Positions 43,033 to 51,953 are shown, counted from the first letter of the stretch. The stretch: 64,000 nucleotides of DNA from Companilactobacillus alimentarius DSM 20249 (GCF_002849895.1 NZ_CP018867.1:1736001-1800000); one strand, 5' to 3'. The notes: a model not told the origin generated them from the sequence alone. A program made the numbers and translations.

Positions 43033-43391
43033 TGAATACACATGAGGAAACCAGAGAAGTTGAGTTAGTAATTGGTAAAATTTTGCGGATCGGTGTTATT
43101 ACTTCTGCTTGTGTAATTTTGATAGGAATAGCACTTTACTTTATGAGTGGTAGTGGTTATGCTCCAGGTGATTATCCGACGAGGTTTGAGGCAATTTTTT
43201 CTGGAATTGCTGAAGGTAAATCTTATGCTGTAATTATGTTGGGAGTCTTTCTTCTGATTTTAACGCCAGTATTGCGGGTAGTGGTTTCTATCTATGCATT
43301 TTATAAAGAACACGATAATTTATATGTGATTATTACGACGATTGTTTTGGTTATTTTGATGTTTGCCATGTTTATGGGATATCGAAGCTAA
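43032..43391 (+). CDS. DUF1634 membrane protein
   Basis: A 119-residue protein with three predicted transmembrane helices (about 15-37, 64-88, 95-115) and the conserved beginning REVELVIGKILRIGV. DUF1634 proteins are encoded next to TauE/SafE transporters and are presumed accessory subunits; no activity is established. It overlaps the transporter gene by one base and ends the operon at a bidirectional terminator. Confidence 0.85.
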   Translation: MNTHEETREVELVIGKILRIGVITSACVILIGIALYFMSGSGYAPGDYPTRFEAIFSGIAEGKSYAVIMLGVFLLILTPVLRVVVSIYAFYKEHDNLYVIITTIVLVILMFAMFMGYRS

Positions 43392-43411
43392 TAAAAATTT
43401 TAAAACATAGT

Positions 43412-43462
43412 AAAGTCCCTGTATTAATTGATAGATTTCAATTAATGCAGGGACTTTTTTTA
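43412..43462. terminator. Bidirectional terminator
   Basis: A stem of about 19 bp built on AAAGTCCCTG.ATTAATTGA and its complement (43412-43431 with 43437-43457), with A-run before and T-run after, between convergent genes. Confidence 0.9.
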
Positions 43463-45736
43463 GATGTTCTGTAACGAATCTAATAATGTCCAATTGATAG
43501 TTCCTCTATATTGACCAGCGGTATTATTATTGTCATTCATTGATAGTAAAATTCCACTTTCTTTAGTCCAAGGGACCGTGATATCTTTAGTATCAGTTTG
43601 ATCATTGGGTTTAGTATACTGAGCAATATTAACATTATTGCTTAAATCGAAACTGTGACTGTCTGGCGTAGCCCGATAAATTAAATTGCCATTAAAAGTT
43701 TTCTTGTTGGCATTTACTAATGGTGTGGCATCTGCTTGAACGGTCCAGCTGGAACCTTTTTCTCGACTATCAATAACGTTGACATGCCAGTCATCGATTC
43801 TAGGGATGATTTGTTTATTGCCGCCGTAGTTAATGTTTTTGAAAGCCACATTACTAGAAACATCTCCAAAAGCTACGGTTCCACCAATTTGAATCGAGCG
43901 GTTCAAAGTATTGGTTTGACCAAGCGTATTTGCGGTGGAATCATCTTTAACATAAAACGAAACTGGAGTTGTAGCTGAGGTAAGTTGGCTACTACTAATA
44001 TGAAGCGTAAATTTCCCTGATGAATCAATCAGATTTTTAATTGGCATTGGGTCATTGTCACCTATTTTTTGATAAATAGTTAATTTAGAAAAATCAGGTA
44101 TAGAACCACTACCGAGATAATTTACCTGTGCAGGTATGTCAACGTCAGTATCCTTTTTGACCTTAATAATATCCGGTGTAGAGCTTTCCAACGTAATTGA
44201 TTTAGGATCGATGATAAATGAATGGGCATCGGTGTCGGTGATTAAGTTGTCACCATCAAAATGACCATGAGCCTTAGGTACGGTTAATTGAGTAGTCGAT
44301 GTTTTGGCAGCTTTTCCGTGTAACGTTATCGTAGCAGTACGATTGTTGGTATCTAGTGTTTGCTGCAATTGATAATTGATTTGGCTTGAATTAAAGACTG
44401 AACTAGGTATACTTTCCTGTTGGCCATTAGCATAGGTAACTTCACCACTAGAAAAACTCATGTTATCAGGAATATCTATTTTTGTTTTGATATTAGACCA
44501 GTTCTTTGTCCAACCGATATATTTCAAATTGTACTTGTAGCTAATATCATCGTTAGTATTAACGTGATCACCATCGTTAACTTCAGTGTTAGAAGTGTCA
44601 TCAAAGATGTTTGCACTAGCCTCAGCATCAACGAATGAGGGGATGGATTCAAAAGCTATTAAGTTATTTTCTGTATATCTTCCGGTCGACCCAGTAAAGC
44701 CCCAATATAATTTACCATCACTTGAGGAAAACTTATTGGTATCGACGTTGATGGATCTAGTGAGCCCGCTAGTATTGATTTCACCAGTAGCAGGATCTTT
44801 ATCGTCATAGTGATAGATTAGAGTACCTGTGTTGCTTCCATTTTGCGGTTTTTCCCAATTAACGGTTAAATGATGCCACTTGCTGTCGACTAAATTAAGT
44901 GATTCATCATATCCTGATCCATAGCTGTTCAAATGATTTAAAATGAAGTAATGTTTTTTATTGCCACTAGCATTGGTTACGTATTGATTGACATAGTTAG
45001 TTGCTTCTCCTGGATAGCCAAAGGCAATATGAGGAGCATAATTTCTAGAACTACTACCGGAGTTGAGTACATCAAAAGAGGCTCCTTCACCTTTTAGATC
45101 GTCATAATTTGTCACTCGATCGAGGAAGGTATCAAATTCAATGGCGACACTATTTTGAATAGCTGTTTTAGCTATTTTAGAAGAATTAGTTTCGTCCATA
45201 TCCCAGTCAGTTCCCCAAACTCCTAAAGTTTCACCATCTCCAGGAACAGTTTTGCCATCTTTCAAACCAGTTGAATGGGCATTGATACCTCTTGGATCAT
45301 TGTGCAATACAAAGGCCATTCCATCTCCGGGGAAGAATTGGTCTGGATTAGTATAGCTTTTAGCATATCCAAAATAGAGCCACATGGAGACAGTTTGGTT
45401 ATGATTAATATTGAAAAAGTTGTCATTATCGAAATTACTCCAGATTCCTCCCACTTGATAACTTTTATTAGTCATTTTGAGAATACTAGTATCCTTTGAA
45501 TTAGGATTCTGAGATGCTACTACTTGAGCCGAGTTATCATCGAAATTAGCTTTAGAAAAGGCGCCGCCGTCCCAGCTTAGACCCTTAGGAGCCGTCTTTA
45601 AAGCGGTATTATAATCGGCTTCGTTACTGGTGGCTGCGGATATTGTTTGAAAATTTCCCCATAATATTAATAAAATGGTAAATATAATAAATATAAAAAT
45701 ATAGAATTTTTGCACTTTCTTCTTATATTTACTCAT
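43460..45736 (-). CDS. Secreted lectin-like/WxL-domain surface protein
   Basis: A 758-residue exported protein. The signal peptide (1-36) ends near TISAA. An L-type lectin-like domain follows (about 40-370) with SMWLYFGYA, FPGDGMAFVLHNDP and VAIEFDTFLD. Two Ig-like or beta-rich modules come next, then a C-terminal WxL domain (about 610-758): DDWHVNVIDSREKGSSWTV and the final WTLLDSL motif. WxL domains bind peptidoglycan non-covalently and no LPxTG is present. It could mediate adhesion to glycans. Unusually, no WxL-operon partners (DUF916, small WxL) are adjacent. Confidence 0.87.
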   Translation of the reverse strand: MSKYKKKVQKFYIFIFIIFTILLILWGNFQTISAATSNEADYNTALKTAPKGLSWDGGAFSKANFDDNSAQVVASQNPNSKDTSILKMTNKSYQVGGIWSNFDNDNFFNINHNQTVSMWLYFGYAKSYTNPDQFFPGDGMAFVLHNDPRGINAHSTGLKDGKTVPGDGETLGVWGTDWDMDETNSSKIAKTAIQNSVAIEFDTFLDRVTNYDDLKGEGASFDVLNSGSSSRNYAPHIAFGYPGEATNYVNQYVTNASGNKKHYFILNHLNSYGSGYDESLNLVDSKWHHLTVNWEKPQNGSNTGTLIYHYDDKDPATGEINTSGLTRSINVDTNKFSSSDGKLYWGFTGSTGRYTENNLIAFESIPSFVDAEASANIFDDTSNTEVNDGDHVNTNDDISYKYNLKYIGWTKNWSNIKTKIDIPDNMSFSSGEVTYANGQQESIPSSVFNSSQINYQLQQTLDTNNRTATITLHGKAAKTSTTQLTVPKAHGHFDGDNLITDTDAHSFIIDPKSITLESSTPDIIKVKKDTDVDIPAQVNYLGSGSIPDFSKLTIYQKIGDNDPMPIKNLIDSSGKFTLHISSSQLTSATTPVSFYVKDDSTANTLGQTNTLNRSIQIGGTVAFGDVSSNVAFKNINYGGNKQIIPRIDDWHVNVIDSREKGSSWTVQADATPLVNANKKTFNGNLIYRATPDSHSFDLSNNVNIAQYTKPNDQTDTKDITVPWTKESGILLSMNDNNNTAGQYRGTINWTLLDSLQNI

Positions 45737-45999
45737 AATAAATCCCTCTCAATTGATATAATTATCATTATTCAATCAAAGTGTAACAGGTATATGAATT
45801 TTTAACATGTTTTAACAACGTTTTTATTAGTATATTTTTATATAAAAAATACAAATAACGAGATAGAAAATATATCATTTATGTTATAAATAAACATTTA
45901 TAATTATTTAAAATGGACCTGTGAATATGAAGTCCCGTTGTTTAAAAGTAATTTGAGTTACTTTAACTTTAGCAATCATAATTTCCACTATACTTATTG

Positions 46000-46027
46000 T
46001 TGACAATTAAATTGTATAAAATAAAAT
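46000..46027 (+). promoter_or_regulatory. ohrR promoter with OhrR operator
   Basis: TTGACA (46000-46005), 16-bp spacer, TAAAAT (46022-46027). The palindrome ACAATTAAATTGT (46003-46015) overlaps the -35 and equals one repeat of the known B. subtilis ohrA operator. This predicts autorepression relieved by organic peroxides. Confidence 0.72.
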
Positions 46028-46089
46028 AGTTTACATTTTTTTAATAAAGTATAGAATATAATAATAAACTAATAAAAGGAGGGATTATT

Positions 46090-46533
46090 TTGCCAAATTT
46101 TAAAGACAATCAACCAATTCCTTTAGATGATCACTTATGTTTTTCCTTGTATGCCACATCTCGTGCTATTCAAAAGTTATATCATGGTGGATTGAGTGAA
46201 TGTAAATTAACTTATCCCCAGTATTTAGTGTTAGTTGCGTTATATGAGCATCAAGAGTTGACGGTTAAAAAATTAGGCGCTTTACTATCTCTTGATTCTG
46301 GTACTTTGACGCCACTGTTAAAACGGTTAGAAAATGAAGGCTTGTTAACAAGAAATCGTAGTAAAAGTGATGAACGAGTTGTAAATGTTCATTTGACTGA
46401 CGCCGGAGTAGCAAAAAGGGAGGAAGCAAATAATCTACCAGAAATTTTGGTTGAAAAGAGCGGACTTTCAGAAGCTGAATGGAACCAATTAGAGAATTTG
46501 TCAAATAAGTTATATGAGAATATCTCTAAATAA
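46090..46533 (+). CDS. ohrR: Organic-peroxide-sensing MarR-family repressor OhrR
   Basis: A 147-residue winged-helix protein. The N terminus LDDHLCFSLYATSRAI holds the peroxide-sensing Cys17 of OhrR, followed by LTYPQYLVL, LDSGTLTPLLKRLENEG and SDERVV, all characteristic of this subfamily. Tyr residues that orient the cysteine are present. The start is TTG 46090, preceded by AAAGGAGGG; no ATG gives the family N terminus. An OhrR-type operator lies over its promoter. The usual target gene ohr is not next to it. Its terminator is interrupted by an IS element. Confidence 0.85.
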   Translation: MPNFKDNQPIPLDDHLCFSLYATSRAIQKLYHGGLSECKLTYPQYLVLVALYEHQELTVKKLGALLSLDSGTLTPLLKRLENEGLLTRNRSKSDERVVNVHLTDAGVAKREEANNLPEILVEKSGLSEAEWNQLENLSNKLYENISK

Positions 46534-46542
46534 AATAACTAT

Positions 46543-46576
46543 TAAAAAATCTCTGACTTCATAAAAGTCAGAGATT
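46543..46576. terminator. Terminator hairpin split by IS insertion
   Basis: ATCTCTGACTT / AAGTCAGAGAT with an A-run before it. On the minus strand it still ends in a T-run. On the plus strand the expected T-run is gone and is found instead at 48102-48107, beyond the insertion. It was originally shared by ohrR and the convergent nrd operon. Confidence 0.85.
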
Positions 46577-46613
46577 AAAGTGCAACACAAAAGTTAGACA
46601 AAATTGAATATTG

Positions 46614-47519
46614 TTAAGCTGATAAGGCATGTTCCCTGTATTCGCGGGGAGTCATGCCTTTTGTTTTTCTTGAGATGCGTCGATTGTTAAACCAATCGAC
46701 GTACTCCTTAGAAAGTTTCCTAAATTCTTTCATATCTTTACAAGGTGGAAATCCATTGAGACATTCTGTTTTGAATAGATGAAAGAAACTTTCGATTGGC
46801 GCATTGTCGAGACAATTTCCTTTGCGAGACATGCTCTGTATAAATCCATCTTCAGAAAGCCTATCAGTATAATAATTTAGTTGATAATGCCAGCCTTGAT
46901 CTGAATGTATCACTGGGTTGCTTCCTTTAGGTATAACTGTCGTTAATTCATTTAATGTATCCATAATTAATTTACTATTGGGACTATTACTTACTTGGAA
47001 CGCTAGAACTTCTTTGCTTGCCTCGTCGGTAATTGCGGAAACATAAGCCCATTCGTTATCCCTTAAACGAACTTGTGTGACATCTGTATGCAGGACTTTA
47101 AAGGGCTCAGTTTCATTAAACTGTTGATGTAAAATGTTGTGTGCGACCTTTCCAACAGTTCCTTTATATGAGGAATACTTTCCATTTTTATGACGATTAT
47201 AAAGATTTACTTGAACATTTAACTCATTCATCAAGCGACGAGCTACGGCATCTGCTATGTGAATATCTAGTTTAATTAATCCTTCTTGTACGCGACGATA
47301 ACCGTAGGTTAGGCGTCCACGACATTTTCCACTTTCAGTAATTTTTAATATTTCAGTTTTTATATCTTTGTACTTATCTACATGATTTTTGATACGTTTA
47401 CGCTCATCATGGTAAGTGGCCTTTTTAAGTCCAATGGCCTTAAGAATATCGCCTATCTTATACCGTTCTGCTTTTGGAAGAGACTCTTGTTCTACCCTGA
47501 TCTGATCAACTATTTGTGT
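46614..47519 (-). CDS. IS3-family transposase OrfB (made by -1 frameshift as OrfAB)
   Basis: This is the catalytic part, about 301 residues after the frameshift. It begins in the -1 frame within the end of orfA with an HTH_21-like region (SLPKAERYKIGDILKA), then the rve integrase core with DDE residues: Asp in LHTDVTQV, Asp in HSDQGWHYQ and Glu in CLDNAPIESFF. The first conventional start (TTG 47234) lies well inside the conserved domain, so translation most likely enters from orfA at an A7 slip site (47519-47525). The catalytic residues are all present. Confidence 0.88.
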   Translation of the reverse strand, partial: TQIVDQIRVEQESLPKAERYKIGDILKAIGLKKATYHDERKRIKNHVDKYKDIKTEILKITESGKCRGRLTYGYRRVQEGLIKLDIHIADAVARRLMNELNVQVNLYNRHKNGKYSSYKGTVGKVAHNILHQQFNETEPFKVLHTDVTQVRLRDNEWAYVSAITDEASKEVLAFQVSNSPNSKLIMDTLNELTTVIPKGSNPVIHSDQGWHYQLNYYTDRLSEDGFIQSMSRKGNCLDNAPIESFFHLFKTECLNGFPPCKDMKEFRKLSKEYVDWFNNRRISRKTKGMTPREYREHALSA

Positions 47520-48043
47520 TTTTTTGCGTCCTTTGAAGTTCCGAACAGGGTCATTGATTTTTTTAAAATATCATTCTCCAACTTTGTGTCATATAATTCT
47601 TGATTCTTCTTTGCGAGTTCCTCGCGAAGTTGATCTAATTCATTCTTGTTTATTAAATGACGTAATTTCTTTTTATCATTTTTCACTTTGGATTTTCTGC
47701 CTTTCGGATGAGACTTCAAGGCTTCTATGCCATGTTTATTGAATGCCGTTCTCCAGGAACTAATCTGACACTTGTTAACATCAAATCTGGCGGATACTTC
47801 AGCTAAAGTTTCATCATGAGTTTGATAGTAGTTTATCACATCAATTTTAAATTCAGCTGAAAAGCTCCGTTTAGTTTTTTTTCGCTTAAGCGAGTCTACG
47901 CCGCTTAAGCGATATTTTTGAATCCAGAAACTGACTTGCCGTTTAGGTAAATTATGTTTCTCTGAGAGACTTTGCATGCTGGTTCTACCTTGGAGGTATT
48001 CACCAACAACCTCTGCCTTTAATTTTGAACTGTATTTAACCAT
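47510..48043 (-). CDS. IS3-family transposase OrfA
   Basis: A 177-residue DNA-binding protein with two helix-turn-helix units (about 5-50 and 60-110: SMQSLSEKHNLPKRQVSFWI and ETLAEVSARFDVNKCQISSW) and a C-terminal coiled coil of leucine-zipper type (about 135-165) ending GTSKDAKKHK. It is typical of the IS150 subgroup. The codons GCA AAA AAA CAC near its end provide the A_AAA_AAA slippery sequence for making OrfAB. No ribosome binding site is evident before the ATG. Confidence 0.88.
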   Translation of the reverse strand: MVKYSSKLKAEVVGEYLQGRTSMQSLSEKHNLPKRQVSFWIQKYRLSGVDSLKRKKTKRSFSAEFKIDVINYYQTHDETLAEVSARFDVNKCQISSWRTAFNKHGIEALKSHPKGRKSKVKNDKKKLRHLINKNELDQLREELAKKNQELYDTKLENDILKKSMTLFGTSKDAKKHK

Positions 48044-48120
48044 ATAAAAAGCGCTCCATAACTGTTAGATTTCTTGTCTAACAATTATGAAGCACTTTAG
48101 ATTTTTTAATGGATATTATT

Positions 48121-49146
48121 TTATTTAAGTTTCTTAACGCGATTGAAAAGAGAACTATCATCGGGTGTCTTGTTGTCGCCGGTTCGTCCGATATCATAGT
48201 CTGAATCTTTCATGGCTTCAACTTTTCCCATCAGGTAACCATTACCTACTTGTGAGAAGAAATCATGATTGCTGGTTCCAGTTGAAATCCCGTTCATAAC
48301 GATCGGATTGACATCTTCAGCATTACCATCGGGGAATAGTGGCTCTTGACCAAGATTCATCAAAGCTTTATTAGCGTTATAACGAAGGAAGACCAAAACT
48401 TCATCGACCCAACCAACCTCTTTGTAGAGTTCACGAGTATATTTTTCTTCGTTATCATACAAAGTATAGAGTAAATCGTACATCCAATCTTTTAATTCTG
48501 ACTTTTTATCATCACTCAATTCGTTGAAACCTAATTGGAATTTATAACCGATATAAGTTCCGTGAACTGATTCATCGCGAATAATTAATTTAATAATTTC
48601 AGCTACGTTAGCTAACTTGTTATTACCTAGATAGTAAAGAGGAGTATAGAAACCGGAATAAAAGAGGAAGCTTTCTAGGAAAACACTTGCGACTTTCTTT
48701 TGAAGTGGAGTTCCATTTTGGTAAATATCGTTAATGAATTTAGCTTTCTTTTGAAGATATTCATTATGATCAGTCCATTCAAAAATTTCATCAATTTCTT
48801 CGGCTGTGTTCAGGGTACTAAAAATAGATGAATAACTCTTAGCATGAACTGACTCCATAAACTCAATATTGTTGAAGACGGCCGTTTCAGCTTGGGTTCT
48901 AGTATCCTTTAGCATAGCTTGAATACCGTCTTGCGATTGTAAAGTATCAAGTAAAGTCAAACCGCCAAAGACGTGTCCAACGACTGTATGTTCAGCTGGA
49001 CTGAGGGTACGCCAATCATCGAGGTCATTTGATAAAGGTATTCTAGTATCTAGCCAAAATTGAGAAGTTAATTTTTCCCAAGTTTCCTTATCAATTTGGT
49101 CTTCCAGCTTATTCCAGTTCATTGATTTGTAGTATGTATCGACCAT
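48121..49146 (-). CDS. nrdF: Class Ib ribonucleotide reductase beta subunit
   Basis: A 341-residue ferritin-like subunit that holds the metal centre and tyrosyl radical (dimanganese or diiron) used by NrdE. NrdF features include SPAEHTVVGHVFGGLTLLDT, EFMESVHAKSYS and RDESVHGTYIGYKFQLG, which contain the metal-binding Glu/His residues. It is the last gene of nrdHIEF, 15 bp after nrdE with an AGGAGG site. Downstream, the original terminator was broken by the IS at 48099, so nrd transcripts can run into the IS, which has the same orientation. Confidence 0.96.
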   Translation of the reverse strand: MVDTYYKSMNWNKLEDQIDKETWEKLTSQFWLDTRIPLSNDLDDWRTLSPAEHTVVGHVFGGLTLLDTLQSQDGIQAMLKDTRTQAETAVFNNIEFMESVHAKSYSSIFSTLNTAEEIDEIFEWTDHNEYLQKKAKFINDIYQNGTPLQKKVASVFLESFLFYSGFYTPLYYLGNNKLANVAEIIKLIIRDESVHGTYIGYKFQLGFNELSDDKKSELKDWMYDLLYTLYDNEEKYTRELYKEVGWVDEVLVFLRYNANKALMNLGQEPLFPDGNAEDVNPIVMNGISTGTSNHDFFSQVGNGYLMGKVEAMKDSDYDIGRTGDNKTPDDSSLFNRVKKLK

Positions 49147-49161
49147 TATAAAAATTTCCTC

Positions 49162-51327
49162 CTAGATTGAGCAGCTTTCACATTCATTACTGCCAATTTC
49201 GTCATTGTTTTCGGTAAAGGTTCTAACGTAGTAAAGTGATTTAATTCCTTTGTAATAGGCATAGTTACGTAAAATACTTAAATCACGAGTTGTCTGTTTA
49301 GGTTCATCTTTCCATTCATAAAGTCCTTCAGGAATCTCAGAACGCATAAAGAGAGTTAAACTCATTCCTTGATCAATGTGCTCTTGTGCGGAAGCATAAG
49401 TATCTATGACTTTTCTCATATCGGTATCGTAAGCTGATTTGTAATATTTGATAGTGTCATTACTTAAGAAAGGTGCTGGGAAGTATAACTTACCATTCTT
49501 CTTTTCTTGTCTCTCTTCAACCAAACGGGTAACGGGTTGTAAACTTGCACTAGTGTTGTTGATATAAGAGATAGATCCAGTAGGGGCAACAGCCATACGA
49601 TAGGCGTTATAAAGACCATCACGCATAACTTTTTGTTTCAATTCTTGCCAATCAGCTATTTCAGGAATTTCAATATCCTTAAATAACTTTTTAACTAAAT
49701 CTGATTTAGGAGCAAAACTCTTTTGAACGTATTTATCGAAGTATGATCCATCAGCATATTTTGATTTTTCAAAATTACTAAAGGTTTCATGACGTTCTTT
49801 AGCAATGTTGTTGCTTTCAACCAAGGTCCAGTAATTAAGCAACATGAAGTAAACATTGATAAATTCAATTGCCTCAGGAGAGCCATATTCGAGATGATGG
49901 CAAGCTAAATATGTATGCAGTCCCATTGCACCTAAACCGATTGAATGGCTCATTTGATTACCATGAGCGACTGGTGGAACGGAACTAATATTAGAAGCGT
50001 CACTGACAAAAGTTAGGGCCCTAGTCATGGATCGAATAGATTTTCCAAAGTCAGGGCTTTGCATCATGTTCAAAATATTGGTCGATCCTAGATTACAACT
50101 GACATCTGTTCCTAATTTAACGTATTCTTGAGCATCGTTTAACTCTGAAGGGACTTGTACTTGTTGAATTTCGGTACAGAGATTACTCATAATGATCTTA
50201 CCGTCAATAGGATTGTCACGGTTAACGGTATCGATATTTAAGACATAAGGATAACCTGATTCTTGTTGAAGTTTACTGATTTCGTCTTCTAATTCACGAG
50301 CATCGATCTTGTACTTTTTAATCCGGTCGTCATTGACCATATTGTCATACTCTTTTGTAATATCAACGTATGAGAAGGGTACGCCGTAAACTCGTTCAAC
50401 GGAATAAGGACTGAAAAGATACATGTCTTCATTGTTACGAACTAATTCGTAATATTTATCAGGAACGATGACTCCTAAGGAGAGAGTCTTTACACGGATC
50501 TTCTCATCAGCATTTTCTTTTTTAGCTGAAAGGAATTCAATGATATCAGGATGGAAGACGTTAAGATAAACGGCACCAGCACCTTGTCTTTGACCAAGCT
50601 GATTACTGTAACTAAAACTGTCTTCCAATAATTTCATAACGGGTAAAACTCCAGATGAAGAATTGTCGACATTTTTAATTGGTGAGCCAGATTCACGTAA
50701 ATTAGTAAGAGTAATACCGACACCGCCACCGATTCTTGATAGTTGCAAAGCACTATTGATGGTTCGTCCGATACTGTTCATGTCGTCAGTAACTTGTAAT
50801 AAGAAACAAGAAACATATTCGCCACGGCGCTTTCTACCAGCATTCAAAAACGATGGTGTAGCGGGTTGGTAGCGTTGGGCAATCATTTCAGTGGCCAAAT
50901 TTTTAGCTAAGTTTTGATCACCATTAGCATATAAAAGGGCATTAAAAAGGATTCTCATCTCATAATTTTCAAGATAGAAGTCGCCGTCGTTTGTTTTTAG
51001 GGCGTATTGGTTGTAAAACTTGTAAGCGGCCATAAATGATTGGAATTGAAAATGTTGATCTAATAGGTTTTGATAGAGTTCTTCAATGAAATCATATGAA
51101 TATTCATCTAAAACGTTTTTTTCTATATAATCATTTTTAACAAGGTAGTTAAGGCGTTCTTTGAAAGAAGCAAAGTTTTTAGTATTTGGTTCTACGTTCT
51201 CAGCAAAAAAAGCTTTAACAGCTTCTTTATCTTTGTTTAAAGGAATTTTATCATCCACGGGGATGTTGATTTCGTTATTTAATTTAAAGTAGCTGAGCTT
51301 GGTTGCATCAAGGTTATTTAATCCCAA
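49162..51327 (-). CDS. nrdE: Class Ib ribonucleotide reductase alpha subunit
   Basis: This 721-residue catalytic subunit reduces ribonucleoside diphosphates. Core motifs are RYQPATPSFLNAGRKRRGEY, SRIGGGVGITLTNLR and MAVAPTGSISYINNT, and the C-terminal redox pair CESC near the end (NECESCSI) is re-reduced by NrdH. The N-terminal ATP-cone is absent, as usual for class Ib. It overlaps nrdI by 14 bp. Reaction and complex assignments are family knowledge; all expected motifs are present. Confidence 0.97.
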   Translation of the reverse strand: MGLNNLDATKLSYFKLNNEINIPVDDKIPLNKDKEAVKAFFAENVEPNTKNFASFKERLNYLVKNDYIEKNVLDEYSYDFIEELYQNLLDQHFQFQSFMAAYKFYNQYALKTNDGDFYLENYEMRILFNALLYANGDQNLAKNLATEMIAQRYQPATPSFLNAGRKRRGEYVSCFLLQVTDDMNSIGRTINSALQLSRIGGGVGITLTNLRESGSPIKNVDNSSSGVLPVMKLLEDSFSYSNQLGQRQGAGAVYLNVFHPDIIEFLSAKKENADEKIRVKTLSLGVIVPDKYYELVRNNEDMYLFSPYSVERVYGVPFSYVDITKEYDNMVNDDRIKKYKIDARELEDEISKLQQESGYPYVLNIDTVNRDNPIDGKIIMSNLCTEIQQVQVPSELNDAQEYVKLGTDVSCNLGSTNILNMMQSPDFGKSIRSMTRALTFVSDASNISSVPPVAHGNQMSHSIGLGAMGLHTYLACHHLEYGSPEAIEFINVYFMLLNYWTLVESNNIAKERHETFSNFEKSKYADGSYFDKYVQKSFAPKSDLVKKLFKDIEIPEIADWQELKQKVMRDGLYNAYRMAVAPTGSISYINNTSASLQPVTRLVEERQEKKNGKLYFPAPFLSNDTIKYYKSAYDTDMRKVIDTYASAQEHIDQGMSLTLFMRSEIPEGLYEWKDEPKQTTRDLSILRNYAYYKGIKSLYYVRTFTENNDEIGSNECESCSI

Positions 51328-51688
51328 TTTTATTCACTGCTTTCTTAAAGTTTTCGACATCTTTTTGAGTTCCATTGAATTCAAATTCAAAAACAACTGG
51401 AACGTCAAGACCGTGAGCAATGTCTTTGGCTGTGTGATTATATAAGGTGTTGAAATTACGATTCCCGCCGCCAGCAACACCAACACAATTCTTGGCATTA
51501 TCTTCATATTGAAGAAAGTCGATGACAGGATCCATCATATCGTCGTCATAAGCAGGTACAATAAGAATAAATGGCCGACCCATTTTAAAAAAAGGATCGG
51601 CGTCGGTTATTTCGTAACCATCTATTCCTAGCTTATTAACGAAACGTTTAGTTTGTCCGGTGATAGAATAATAAGCTATTTCTTTCAT
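51314..51688 (-). CDS. nrdI: Flavodoxin-like NrdI
   Basis: A 124-residue flavodoxin-like protein that generates the oxidant for assembling the manganese-tyrosyl cofactor of NrdF. The beginning MKEIAYYSITGQTKRFV is the FMN-phosphate loop; VGVAGGGNRNFNTLYN is the typical NrdI signature. Length is normal. It lies between nrdH (5 bp upstream) and nrdE (14-bp overlap). Confidence 0.95.
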   Translation of the reverse strand: MKEIAYYSITGQTKRFVNKLGIDGYEITDADPFFKMGRPFILIVPAYDDDMMDPVIDFLQYEDNAKNCVGVAGGGNRNFNTLYNHTAKDIAHGLDVPVVFEFEFNGTQKDVENFKKAVNKIGIK

Positions 51689-51693
51689 AATAA

Positions 51694-51924
51694 TTAACCC
51701 ACCAATTCTTTAAGGCTGTCTGGACGAAAGCCAACGATAGGGTCGCTAGAAGAGTTCATTACAACCGGTACGCTCTTAAAGCCTTGTTGTTTTAAAGCAT
51801 CAAGATATTGTGGGTCCTGATTGATATTTCTTTCCTCAAAAGAAACATTGTGTTCCTTAAGATATCTTTTAGTCATCTTGCATTGCATGCAGTTATTTTT
51901 ACTATATACGATTACATTATTCAT
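51694..51924 (-). CDS. nrdH: Glutaredoxin-like NrdH
   Basis: A 76-residue redoxin that supplies electrons to NrdE. The active site CMQC is at residues 12-15, and the C-terminal part KSVPVVMNSSSDPIVGFRPDSL carries the NrdH-type thioredoxin-reductase contact region. It is the first gene of the nrdHIEF operon, with a GAGAGG site, a promoter at 51954-51982 and two NrdR boxes upstream. Confidence 0.95.
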   Translation of the reverse strand: MNNVIVYSKNNCMQCKMTKRYLKEHNVSFEERNINQDPQYLDALKQQGFKSVPVVMNSSSDPIVGFRPDSLKELVG

Positions 51925-51953
51925 TTGGAATACCTCTCTTCAATTACTAAATT

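Larger units (their letters stand above)
46576..48099 (-). mobile_element. Intact IS3-family (IS150-type) insertion sequence
   Basis: About 1524 bp. Terminal inverted repeats begin TAAAGTGC (46576-46583) and end GCACTTTA (48092-48099); similarity continues inward to GTTAGACAA in both ends. A target duplication GAT (46573-46575 and 48100-48102; AGAT is also possible) flanks it. It encodes OrfA and OrfB with an A7 frameshift site, and no damage is seen, so it should be active. It inserted into the terminator between ohrR and nrdF. Confidence 0.92.

Noticed and set aside
49695..49886. 63-codon minus-strand ORF inside nrdE
   Set aside because: It is an alternative frame within a highly conserved gene with no start signal of its own.
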